64,000 nucleotides of DNA, taken from positions 110,803 to 174,802 of the forward strand of contig DKEY01000016.1 in NCBI GenBank assembly GCA_002469305.1, read 5' to 3'. The position numbers and the translations under genes are program-made. A model generated the notes under the pieces. The model saw nothing but the letters and a program-made list of their open reading frames with translations. It ran no database searches and was not told the DNA's origin. Source of the stretch: Sulfurospirillum sp. UBA6810 (GTDB lineage: Bacteria; Campylobacterota; Campylobacteria; Campylobacterales; Sulfurospirillaceae). This document shows positions 50,892 through 58,302 of the stretch, in pieces (the first letter of the stretch is position 1; every line of letters starts with the position of its first letter).

Positions 50892-51257
50892 ATGAAATTA
50901 GAAAATACTTTGATAGATATACAACGAGCTCTCAAAGGTAGACGATTTGATTTAGGTTGTGAAAAAAGACTACAAGCTGGCATCGAAGAAGCTTTTGCAG
51001 CTAACGAACTAGCTTTTAGAAGAGAGGTGTCTTTGGATGAAAAAAATATAGTTGACTTTATGATTAACTCACTAGCCATTGAAGTAAAAATATATACAAA
51101 AGCAAGTGCAATGAGTATTTATAGACAACTTGAGAGATATGCCAAAAACGATACAGTTGGAGCAATATTACTTATAACATCAAAAACTATGTCTTTGCCT
51201 CAATCTATAAATGGCAAACCAGCATATGTATTATCTTTAGGGAGAGCACAATTATGA
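50892..51257 (+). CDS. Small PD-(D/E)XK nuclease
   Basis: The 121-residue product has NIVDFMI (D55) and LAIEVKIYTK (E64, K66), the core of the PD-(D/E)XK fold. A helix IYRQLERYAKND and a strand AILLITSK follow, as in this superfamily. It lacks any separate DNA-binding domain, so it may rely on the neighbouring SNF2 helicase, whose gene overlaps it by 4 nt. It is not VRR-NUC-like in motif detail. Likely the cutting subunit of the locus. Confidence 0.8.
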   Translation: MKLENTLIDIQRALKGRRFDLGCEKRLQAGIEEAFAANELAFRREVSLDEKNIVDFMINSLAIEVKIYTKASAMSIYRQLERYAKNDTVGAILLITSKTMSLPQSINGKPAYVLSLGRAQL

Positions 51258-52945
51258 CACAAGCTATGCAATCATTTAAAAGAACGTATGGAAGACTCCG
51301 ATATGAGATGGGGGAATGGATATTAGAAGAGATAGAGCCTCATGTATCTATTAGGCTAAAAAAAATTTTTCCTAAAATACCAATGTATGCGGTTCCCCCA
51401 TATCACTTTAAATCAACTCCTGAGAATGATATGGAGCTAGATTGGTTTATACAAAGATATGCTTTGGAAATAACACAAAAAGACTTAAAGCTTTTATCAA
51501 AAGGAGCTAAAAGATTTGGTACTAATCAAAAAGAGTTAGAATCCATTTTACTACCAGAGTTTATGCCAAAAACAGTTGGTAGCATTTTCCCATACGAAAA
51601 TAAACAACCAAGACACTACCAATGGCAAATGGCTGAGATAGTCACTAAAAAAGGTGTTTCCTTATGTGGAGATGTAATGGGACTTGGGAAAACAATAACA
51701 GGGATAGCAACTATTTCCCTTAACGTGCAGCATGGAGTTTCTGCTGTAGTTGTTCCTACTCATCTTGTGAAACAATGGAAAGAGAGAATAGAAGAGTTTA
51801 CAAATTTAGAAGTACATGTAATCAAAAAAGGAACTCCCTACAATTTGCCTAAAGCAGATGTATATATATTTAGATATGGTATTTTAAGTGGCTGGACCAA
51901 TATATTTACACAAGGCTTTTTCCACTTAGCTATTTTTGATGAAGTTCAAGAATTGCGAAGAGGGCTACAAAGTAACAAAGGGATGGCTTCTAAAGTTTTA
52001 TGTCAATATACAAAAGTCAAGCTTGGAATGTCTGGTACACCTGTATATAATTATGGGGGCGAAATCTGGCAGATATATAATATCCTAGAAGAGAATATTA
52101 TCGGTTCTGAAGATGAGTTCACAAGGGAGTGGTGTAGCTCTTTAGGAGAGGGTAAAAGTAAGGTTAATAACCCAGAAGCTTTAGGAAGATATTTAAGAGA
52201 ACAGCATTTACTTATAAGACGTACCAAAAAAGATGTTGGTATTGAAATTGGGAAAGTGACTAGGATAGTTGAAACAGTCAATTACGATGAAGCAAGAGTT
52301 AGGAGTTTTGAAGAGATTGCAAAACAATTAGCAATTACAGCTTCAACTGGGAATTTCGTGCAACGAGGGCAAGCTTCAAGAGAACTAGATATGTTAGCTA
52401 GGCAAACAACAGGTATTGCAAAAGCTAAAAGTGTAGCTGAAATGACTAGGATGCTATTAGAGTCTGGAGAGAGTGTATTACTTAGTGGTTGGCACAGGGA
52501 AGTCTATAACATATGGCTTAGAGAGTTAAGTGATTTTAATCCACTTATGTATACAGGGAGTGAGACTTCATCCCAAAAAGATAAAGCAAAAAATGCATTC
52601 CTCAATGGGGATAGTAAATTGTTGATTATTTCAAATCGTTCAGGTGCAGGTCTTGATGGACTTCAATACAAATGCTCTACGTTAGTTATTGGGGAGCTTG
52701 ATTGGAGCCCTAAAGTACATGAACAATTAGAACAGAGAATAGATAGGGATGGTCAAGAGGACTCAATTATGGTATTATATCCAGTTTCTGATGGAGGTAG
52801 TGATCCTGTAATTATGGACGTGTGTGGCCTAAAAAATTCACAAGCTGATGGCATTATGGATTTATATAACAACGATGTTTCTTATGGCTCAGATGAAGCA
52901 AGAGTTAAAAGATTAGTCGAACACTATCTCAAAAAAAGTGCTTAG
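51254..52945 (+). CDS. SNF2-family helicase/translocase
   Basis: The product has 563 residues. A ~110-residue N-terminal part precedes the ATPase core. Motif Ia region has QWQMAEIV, Walker A is DVMGLGKTITG (K146), motif II is IFDEVQ (DEVQ instead of DEAH), motif III is GMSGTPVYN, motif V is SGAGLDGLQ, and motif VI is QLEQRIDRDGQ. SNF2 proteins translocate on duplex DNA; in bacteria they appear in DISARM, Type I-like and other defence systems. With the adjacent nuclease and methyltransferase this suggests a restriction-like complex. Confidence 0.88.
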   Translation: MTQAMQSFKRTYGRLRYEMGEWILEEIEPHVSIRLKKIFPKIPMYAVPPYHFKSTPENDMELDWFIQRYALEITQKDLKLLSKGAKRFGTNQKELESILLPEFMPKTVGSIFPYENKQPRHYQWQMAEIVTKKGVSLCGDVMGLGKTITGIATISLNVQHGVSAVVVPTHLVKQWKERIEEFTNLEVHVIKKGTPYNLPKADVYIFRYGILSGWTNIFTQGFFHLAIFDEVQELRRGLQSNKGMASKVLCQYTKVKLGMSGTPVYNYGGEIWQIYNILEENIIGSEDEFTREWCSSLGEGKSKVNNPEALGRYLREQHLLIRRTKKDVGIEIGKVTRIVETVNYDEARVRSFEEIAKQLAITASTGNFVQRGQASRELDMLARQTTGIAKAKSVAEMTRMLLESGESVLLSGWHREVYNIWLRELSDFNPLMYTGSETSSQKDKAKNAFLNGDSKLLIISNRSGAGLDGLQYKCSTLVIGELDWSPKVHEQLEQRIDRDGQEDSIMVLYPVSDGGSDPVIMDVCGLKNSQADGIMDLYNNDVSYGSDEARVKRLVEHYLKKSA

Positions 52946-52963
52946 AAATATAATGGAGTTTTT

Positions 52964-54025
52964 ATGATAAAAAAATTTAAACTAATTCAATTTAATGAGA
53001 TTAATAAAGATTTACTTGTATGGGTAAAACGCTTTTTAGTTTTGAAATTATCAGAGCTTGGTAAAAACAAGGTTGACAACTCTAAAATAGCCATTTTTAC
53101 AAAATGTATAGAAGTGAGTACAGATGTTGAGGATATAAAATCAGTTGCAAAAGAGTTGAAAAAAGAGCTAGGAGGCTTTTATAATTTAACACAAGGACTG
53201 ATAAGATTTATCTCTTTTATAGAAGCAAGTAAAATTAGCTCTTTAACGGATATTAATGGTAATCTCTTCAATGACAAGTTTATAAATGGTTACATAGCAA
53301 AGTTGAGCTTGAGTACCAAAAGAGATACCAAGAGTGCTGTTGGGCAGTTGTTTGAATATATTGATTTTAATAATATCCATGAAGGTAACGAACCCTATGA
53401 TTTTGATATTACTAAAGATGTTGACGGGAAAGTTATTTTAAATAACAACATTAAACAGGTTAAAAAACCTTTAGTCGTATTAAACGATAAAGAGCTCTTT
53501 AAACTAAAAAAAGATTTGTTGAGATGTGATGATTTTGTGAAAGCTAATTTTGAGTTCCAAAAAGCTAAAGAAGTACTTATAATGAAGATACTTATTTATA
53601 GTGGCATTACATCTTCAGAACTTGTCAACTTGAAGCTAGAGGATATTAATCCAGAGGATAAATTTATTGTTTTAAATATTGACAATAGCGCCAATGCAAG
53701 TAGGAAGATACCCATAGCAAAGAAGTTTATAGAAAAAGACTTGCATAAGTATTTAGAAGTAAGAGAGGATATAAAAGAGCACGACTATCTCTTTTATGAT
53801 AAAGCAAAGAAAGAGTCTCAACTGAGACAACAATATGTCCTTAATACTGTTAAAAAGTTTATACATTTTAGTCAAATTGATAAACCAAAAATTACAGTAG
53901 AAACAATACGAAACAGCTATGCAATTTCCTTGTTTAATGCAGGTAAATCAGTTGAATTTATCCAGCAACAACTAGGACATTCTAAATTAAAAACAACCAA
54001 ACAGTTACTACCAAAAGCTGAATAA
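52964..54025 (+). CDS. XerH-like tyrosine-recombinase homologue lacking catalytic residues (copy B)
   Basis: The product has 353 residues, clearly paralogous to copy A (shared FYNLT, STKRDTKSAV, FDITKDVDGK, KAKEVLIMKILIYSGITS). First Arg is replaced (YSGITSSEL), HxxR is ExxR (VETIRNSYAISL), GHS is kept (LGHSKLKTTK), and the expected Tyr position is Leu, with no Tyr after it. Cleavage activity is therefore not expected. It ends the plus-strand helicase/methyltransferase operon, mirroring copy A. A DNA-binding or regulatory role is inferred. Confidence 0.78.
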   Translation: MIKKFKLIQFNEINKDLLVWVKRFLVLKLSELGKNKVDNSKIAIFTKCIEVSTDVEDIKSVAKELKKELGGFYNLTQGLIRFISFIEASKISSLTDINGNLFNDKFINGYIAKLSLSTKRDTKSAVGQLFEYIDFNNIHEGNEPYDFDITKDVDGKVILNNNIKQVKKPLVVLNDKELFKLKKDLLRCDDFVKANFEFQKAKEVLIMKILIYSGITSSELVNLKLEDINPEDKFIVLNIDNSANASRKIPIAKKFIEKDLHKYLEVREDIKEHDYLFYDKAKKESQLRQQYVLNTVKKFIHFSQIDKPKITVETIRNSYAISLFNAGKSVEFIQQQLGHSKLKTTKQLLPKAE

Positions 54026-54046
54026 TCCTCGCTTTTTCCCTTTTAT

Positions 54047-54075
54047 TACATAAGCACTTTTTTAGTGCTTATGTA
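54047..54075. terminator. 12-bp hairpin after XerH-like copy B
   Basis: TACATAAGCACT and AGTGCTTATGTA are perfect arms around TTTTT. There is no long T-run downstream, but the strong stem after an operon end supports transcription termination. Confidence 0.6.
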
Positions 54076-54092
54076 TCTATTACAAGAGAAGC

Positions 54093-54187
54093 AGATATAT
54101 AATATATCTTTTATATTGATATATCTTAGATATAAAAGATATATTTTCTCTCTAAAACTTTAAAAAAGATATATTAAATGGTATAAT
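54093..54187 (+). promoter_or_regulatory. Repeated AGATATAT operator and promoter of the coiled-coil gene
   Basis: Five AGATATAT or ATATATCT units lie between 54093 and 54175, arranged partly as inverted pairs, directly before TATAAT (54182-54187). AGAGGTG follows as ribosome site. This pattern is typical of autoregulated plasmid genes. Confidence 0.65.
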
Positions 54188-54213
54188 TCTTAATTCTTAC
54201 CAGAGGTGTTAAC

Positions 54214-55164
54214 ATGAAAGAACAATATGGGGTTAAAATAGATACTGAATTAGTTGATGAGCTAGAAAAAATCAAGTTTGAAAATGGTTGTAAGAGTAGA
54301 GAAGAACTTTTGGGATTGCTCGCGGAAGTATATAAAAATCAAAAAAATCTTAAAGAAGATGAGCAGTTGGATCTCTCTCATTATGATGAATTAGAAGATG
54401 ATGCGAAGCAGGCCATCAAAGATGGATTTGAGTTAATCATTACAACTGTAAAACAGTACAACAAAAAAACAAAACAAGCAGCTCATGAACTAGAACAAGA
54501 AAAAGAGTCTATTGCAGAAGATAGACTTGTTTTAGAAAACCAACTAAAAGATATCCAACTCGCTCATTCTGGAGAGATAAAAAAGATAAATGAAGAACAT
54601 AAATTAGAGCTCAAAAACAAAGAGAACGATATTGTTACATTAAAGAGTGAGCTTCAAGATGTTTCAAAAGAAAAACAAACTCTTGAAACACGGCTTCAAA
54701 CAGCATATAAAGAAACTGAAAATTTGAAAAGTATCGCTGAAAATACTCAAGCAACTATGAATACTAACCTGCAACTACAAAAAGAGATTAAAGACTTAAA
54801 TGATCTACATGCAGAGAAACTTGATACTATAAAAATATCTCACTCAGAGCTGACCAATAGTTTAAATGCTCAAATTAAAGAGTTGCAAAATAAAAATATT
54901 TCACTCATCGAAGAAAACAGCAAGCTATCTTCAGATAATAGGTTTAATGAAAAAGAGCTATCTAGTCTCAAATCAGATATCATTCATCTCAAGAGTGAAT
55001 ATCAAAGCAACCTTGATTTAATTAGCAAGGGGTACAATGATGAAAAGCATCTTTTAAAAGAAGAGATTTTATCGCTTAAATCATATGAAAAAGAGAATAT
55101 TGCTTTGCAAACTAAACTCACTATGGCATATGAAGAGATTGAAAGATTGAAAAAGAATAAATAA
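54214..55164 (+). CDS. KfrA-like DNA-binding coiled-coil protein (tentative)
   Basis: The product has 316 residues. The N-terminus (MKEQYGVKIDTELVDELEKI, then NGCKSREELLGLLAEVY) resembles a ribbon-helix-helix module. From about residue 60 almost everything is a continuous charged coiled coil. KfrA-type plasmid proteins combine a DNA-binding head with a long coiled coil, repress their own promoter and help organise or segregate the plasmid; here the head is of another type. Five AGATATAT repeats upstream are likely operator sites. Confidence 0.55.
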   Translation: MKEQYGVKIDTELVDELEKIKFENGCKSREELLGLLAEVYKNQKNLKEDEQLDLSHYDELEDDAKQAIKDGFELIITTVKQYNKKTKQAAHELEQEKESIAEDRLVLENQLKDIQLAHSGEIKKINEEHKLELKNKENDIVTLKSELQDVSKEKQTLETRLQTAYKETENLKSIAENTQATMNTNLQLQKEIKDLNDLHAEKLDTIKISHSELTNSLNAQIKELQNKNISLIEENSKLSSDNRFNEKELSSLKSDIIHLKSEYQSNLDLISKGYNDEKHLLKEEILSLKSYEKENIALQTKLTMAYEEIERLKKNK

Positions 55165-55211
55165 TTTGAAAGTGTGCTAAAATCATTTAAAATAAAAAAA
55201 AGGGGGGGTAT

Positions 55212-55631
55212 ATGTTATGCCATGTTGATAATAGTGGAGTAGACAAAGTAAATTGTGTAAAAGCTTTTAAAGAGGCTTTTACTTTGGCACAAAAAAACAA
55301 GAGTGATATATTTATTTTTGTATCGAAGCTGGGGATAGAAGAAGAGGCTATAGCTCAATCTTTCAATAGAGCTATAGCAAAAGAACTCAGCAAAAAAAGA
55401 GTGATTTCATTTAATGATACGCCTATTAAAATACATTTGGTACACAAAGGGACTCTCTCAGCTATCACTAAAAATGGTATTATCCTTGGAATGTACCCAC
55501 CTATAAAAGATTTTCAAGCTATTATCTCAGATGTGCGTTTTAAAGATAATGATAAAATATTCCTTTGCTGGAACAATGAAGCCGAGCTTGGAGATTATCT
55601 GTCACAAAACCCAACTTCAATACTTCTATAG
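55212..55631 (+). CDS. Small protein, unknown
   Basis: The 139-residue product has alternating strands and helices (DIFIFVSKLGIEEEAIAQSF, HLVHKGTLSAITKNGIILG, KIFLCWNNEAELGDYL), suggesting a Rossmann-like or Toprim-like small fold. There is no signal peptide. AGGGGGGG precedes the ATG. No family was recognised. Confidence 0.5.
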   Translation: MLCHVDNSGVDKVNCVKAFKEAFTLAQKNKSDIFIFVSKLGIEEEAIAQSFNRAIAKELSKKRVISFNDTPIKIHLVHKGTLSAITKNGIILGMYPPIKDFQAIISDVRFKDNDKIFLCWNNEAELGDYLSQNPTSILL

Positions 55632-55672
55632 TGGAGTTGGGAAACATCCTACCCGATAATCAGTAAAATAAA

Positions 55673-56332
55673 TCATTTCCAATCTTCTTTTTTTATCTTA
55701 TCTAGATCTACGTGCGTAATGGCAAATCTGCTTTGTATCATTTTATGAAATGTTACAAATACTAGACCGATATTTTTTCTTCTTAGGTAATCCAACAGTT
55801 CAGAAAACATTTTGTTATCTTCATGGAAAAAGTTTGCCTCATCAACTATAATTAGTTGAATTTTTGAGTTTTTTTCTATTGAGTTTTTTAGTTCTTGTAT
55901 AAAGATATTACACTCTGGTAAATATCCTTTGTGAAGTTTCCCCCTATCAAAACCATAAAGAAGTGTATTATCATTAGCAATTCCACACTCTTTTATAATC
56001 ATATTTAAAAAAGTAGTTTTTCCACTCCCAGGCTGTCCTGTTACATTAAAAAATAAAGACTTCTTATCTTCAAACGACTCATCTGTGTTTTGTGTAACTA
56101 TAGGCATAATTGAGGGAACATACACACAAGGGAATGTTCCCCCTCTCGTTAACTTTAATATATCAAAATAGATAAATCCTCTATTTGTAGCTGCTTTACT
56201 TTTTAGGGCTTCAAATGAATTAAAGCCATACTGCCTTGATACAGCTCTTAAAGCACCTGCGTGTTTTATATGGGGATTGGCTTTCCTGTAAGCTTTTGCT
56301 TGTTGTTTAATACCTTCTATAGATATTTGCAT
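55673..56332 (-). CDS. Small P-loop ATPase with AKAYRK N-terminal module
   Basis: The product has 219 residues. The first ~48 (IKQQAKAYRKANPHIKHAGA, then RAVSRQYGFNSFEALKS) are the module shared with the 44776 protein. Walker A is VTGQPGSGKTTFLN (98-110), Walker B IQLIIVDEANFF, followed by a sensor-like VFVTF. Such short TraG/FtsK-related or AAA ATPases are common in plasmids; the partner is unknown. The operon is a single minus-strand gene between plus-strand units. Shared leader sequence with the 44776 gene supports a common origin. Confidence 0.7.
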   Translation of the reverse strand: MQISIEGIKQQAKAYRKANPHIKHAGALRAVSRQYGFNSFEALKSKAATNRGFIYFDILKLTRGGTFPCVYVPSIMPIVTQNTDESFEDKKSLFFNVTGQPGSGKTTFLNMIIKECGIANDNTLLYGFDRGKLHKGYLPECNIFIQELKNSIEKNSKIQLIIVDEANFFHEDNKMFSELLDYLRRKNIGLVFVTFHKMIQSRFAITHVDLDKIKKEDWK

Positions 56333-56550
56333 GAGATTTCCTTTGTAAATTATACAATAGTATTAATTTTTTACTCTACACTTCACGCACATATAGATAC
56401 TATCGTATTTTTATTACAAAGTACCGAAGCTATTAGTAGATTTGTCATATCCAAATGGATTGCGTGAGACAGGTGTTAAACTACTGACCTTTATGAAATT
56501 TTAGCGAATTCATTATTTAAAAGTCAATAAATAAAATAAAAATATAACGC

Positions 56551-56586
56551 TATCGTTCTTGACAATTAAAAATATAAGAGTAGAAT
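56551..56586 (+). promoter_or_regulatory. Promoter with TATCGTTCTTGACA box (right small-gene operon)
   Basis: TATCGTTCTT (56551-56560) overlaps TTGACA (56559-56564), then 16 nt and TAGAAT (56581-56586). It begins the 56.6-62.7 kb operon. The remaining bases of 56333-56550 hold the ATPase leader and no gene. Confidence 0.75.
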
Positions 56587-56644
56587 ACATATAGAAAACA
56601 AGAGACATGGTTACACAAGTCATGCAATAGGGAAAGGAATTTAG

Positions 56645-56884
56645 ATGGAAAAAGATTATAGCGATAAGTTTTCTAGCCATAATGCAACGACAGGAAAAAC
56701 TTCTAATGGTATGATGAATGGCTTAAAGGGCATTATGAAGAATCACATAGACAATGGCGATGGTGTTATGATGGCTGATAGCAAGAGTGACAGTCAGCTT
56801 AAAATAAACCCAATACACACAAAAGGTGGTTCTGGCAAAGATACTAAATCGTTTGATTTAGATAAGCCATATGAAACCAAGTAA
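56645..56884 (+). CDS. Small protein resembling a coupling-protein nucleotide-binding segment
   Basis: The 79-residue product contains NATTGKTSNGMMNGLKGIMK and HIDNGDGVMMADSKSDSQL. TTGKT resembles the Walker A segment of TraG/TraD coupling ATPases (GTTGSGKT), and DGVMMADSKSD follows the GVIMVDGKGD strand of that family. The remainder (HTKGGSGKDTKSFDLD) does not follow the family. Too short to be an ATPase; it may be a remnant or a decoy. The minus-strand protein at 36280 carries the same segment. GGAAAGGAATTTAG is the ribosome site. Confidence 0.55.
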   Translation: MEKDYSDKFSSHNATTGKTSNGMMNGLKGIMKNHIDNGDGVMMADSKSDSQLKINPIHTKGGSGKDTKSFDLDKPYETK

Positions 56885-57032
56885 TAGGAGAGCGATTATG
56901 ATAGCTAAAGCATTAACATTAGATGGACAAGAAGTTACGGGATATTATAGTGAGTATTTACATATGTGTATGGGCAATGTTAAGGGACATTTCATTGCAG
57001 ATGTAACACATATAACGCAAATGCAACATGAG
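56878..57032 (+). repeat. 155-bp perfect inverted repeat, right copy
   Basis: Identical, in opposite orientation, to 36680-36834. It covers the ribosome site and first 45 codons of the next gene. Confidence 0.85.
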
Positions 57033-57158
57033 ATAAATCCAAAAACACTAAAATATAAAATCGGTGACGAATGGTACTCAATGGAAGAACTAGAAGAAGC
57101 AATGAGTTTTATGCGCGATAGTATTGTATCAGATAGAGAACAAAAACAAGCACAGTAA
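56898..57158 (+). CDS. Small protein, full-length version of the duplicated gene
   Basis: The 86-residue product (MIAKALTLDGQEVTGYYSEY, then MCMGNVKGHFIADVTHIT) is strand-rich at the start and helical at the end. ATG 56898 follows AATAGGAGAGCGATT. The left copy at 36677 keeps only the first 45 codons. Function unknown. Confidence 0.65.
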   Translation: MIAKALTLDGQEVTGYYSEYLHMCMGNVKGHFIADVTHITQMQHEINPKTLKYKIGDEWYSMEELEEAMSFMRDSIVSDREQKQAQ

Positions 57159-57172
57159 TAGGAGTAAATAAA

Positions 57173-57379
57173 ATGATAGTTATTGATGGAAATACATATC
57201 TTGATGAAAAACAAGCAGATAAATTAAGAGTTGCGCTTGGGAGAGTAGAACAGGGCAAAAAAGTATTTGCCTCATGGGTTGTTAATAGTGTATTAAGTAC
57301 GCAAAGTAAAGAGCAGATTGATAGTGCTTTGGATGGAACAAATTTTAAAGTAAATTGGTCTAAAATAAATATCAGATAA
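57173..57379 (+). CDS. Small protein, unknown
   Basis: The 68-residue product starts MIVIDGNTYLDEKQADKLRV and ends VNWSKINIR. It is compact with strand-helix-strand character and no signal peptide. AATAGGAGTAAATAA precedes the ATG. Confidence 0.55.
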   Translation: MIVIDGNTYLDEKQADKLRVALGRVEQGKKVFASWVVNSVLSTQSKEQIDSALDGTNFKVNWSKINIR

Positions 57380-57398
57380 GCAAGTAATAGGAGATAAG

Positions 57399-57728
57399 AT
57401 GCTAAAGGTTCACCCAAATTTTAATTGTTCATATTGCTTAGGCACTGGTGGTTGGAGTGAAAATGGGCAAGAAGTTACATGTTATTGTGTGCTCAATCAG
57501 TTAGCAAGAGAAGATACAAAGTATGAGATTGTTGGACATGCTGAAAAAACGATGGAACAATCCGACCTTGCTTCTTTGATAAAAATGACTTTAGAGTCAG
57601 TTAATGATGAACATATAAATCTCAAAAACTCTCAAAAACATGAGATAATTCAAGAAGCCATTTTACATGGCTATGGCTTGAATGTCTCAATTACAACTAT
57701 AGAAAAAATAACCGCAACAGGAGAATGA
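57399..57728 (+). CDS. Zinc-finger protein with DnaJ-like CxxCxGxG motif
   Basis: The 109-residue product has CSYCLGTGGWSENGQEVTCYC (residues ~9-29) with CxxC, a GTGG turn and CYC, resembling half of a DnaJ-type zinc finger. A helical tail follows. It may bind a partner protein or nucleic acid. Ribosome site AATAGGAGATAAG. Confidence 0.6.
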   Translation: MLKVHPNFNCSYCLGTGGWSENGQEVTCYCVLNQLAREDTKYEIVGHAEKTMEQSDLASLIKMTLESVNDEHINLKNSQKHEIIQEAILHGYGLNVSITTIEKITATGE

Positions 57729-57732
57729 AGCA

Positions 57733-58293
57733 ATGGACTTAAAAGAAGAACTACTCAATAGTATAAAAGGACTAAAACAACAAAGTGAAATTGCACTTGC
57801 TAGTCAAGGCGATAATAAGAAGATTGATAAAGCAAAATTAAATAAAGCTCAATCAATAATTAGTCCTGATATTTTAAAATCTAATATTATAAAAGACTAC
57901 ATGAAATTCAAGGGAATACAATCATTAATTGAAATAGATGAGGATGGACTAAGAAAATGGATAATCAAAGAATTTAACTTTGACTATTCAGAGATTGTAA
58001 ATTTGGTGTCAGTTAATGAAGATGAAAAAATACACTTAGGTTCTTCGCTCCAAAAATTAAAAGACAATAGCAATCAATTAGAATATGTTGAGACAAGCAA
58101 CTTTACACTTTGCAACAAAAAAGTTAAAGGCTATGGTGCTTCAAATTTAGTTGTGAGTGTTGATATGCCTGAAAGCATGAAAATATTTTTTGAAGAAGTG
58201 AAAGAAGATTTTGGTAATGTATGTGAGGATTGTATGAATAATGCTTTTGGAGAATTTTGGGAAAAAGCTCTTGATGGGCAAGTACAGAAATAG
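57733..58293 (+). CDS. Unknown protein sharing a domain with the 32717 gene product
   Basis: The 186-residue product contains KDYMKFKGIQSLIEIDEDGL (about 55-75), like QEYMKTKDIQSYPDIDIEDF of the 89-residue protein at 32717. A C-terminal part has CNKKVKG and CEDCMNNAF cysteines. No signal peptide. Ribosome site AACAGGAGAATG. Confidence 0.55.
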   Translation: MDLKEELLNSIKGLKQQSEIALASQGDNKKIDKAKLNKAQSIISPDILKSNIIKDYMKFKGIQSLIEIDEDGLRKWIIKEFNFDYSEIVNLVSVNEDEKIHLGSSLQKLKDNSNQLEYVETSNFTLCNKKVKGYGASNLVVSVDMPESMKIFFEEVKEDFGNVCEDCMNNAFGEFWEKALDGQVQK

Positions 58294-58302
58294 GATTAAA
58301 TA

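Noticed and set aside
50892..51257. VRR-NUC assignment for the small nuclease
   Set aside because: The order D..ExK is present, but the Gly-rich and Gln-containing segments of VRR-NUC are not clear; a general PD-(D/E)XK call is safer.
54030..54045. Possible extra iteron after XerH-like copy B (TCCTCGCTTTTTCCC)
   Set aside because: The core AATTGAGGA is not preserved and spacing differs, so the match is too weak.
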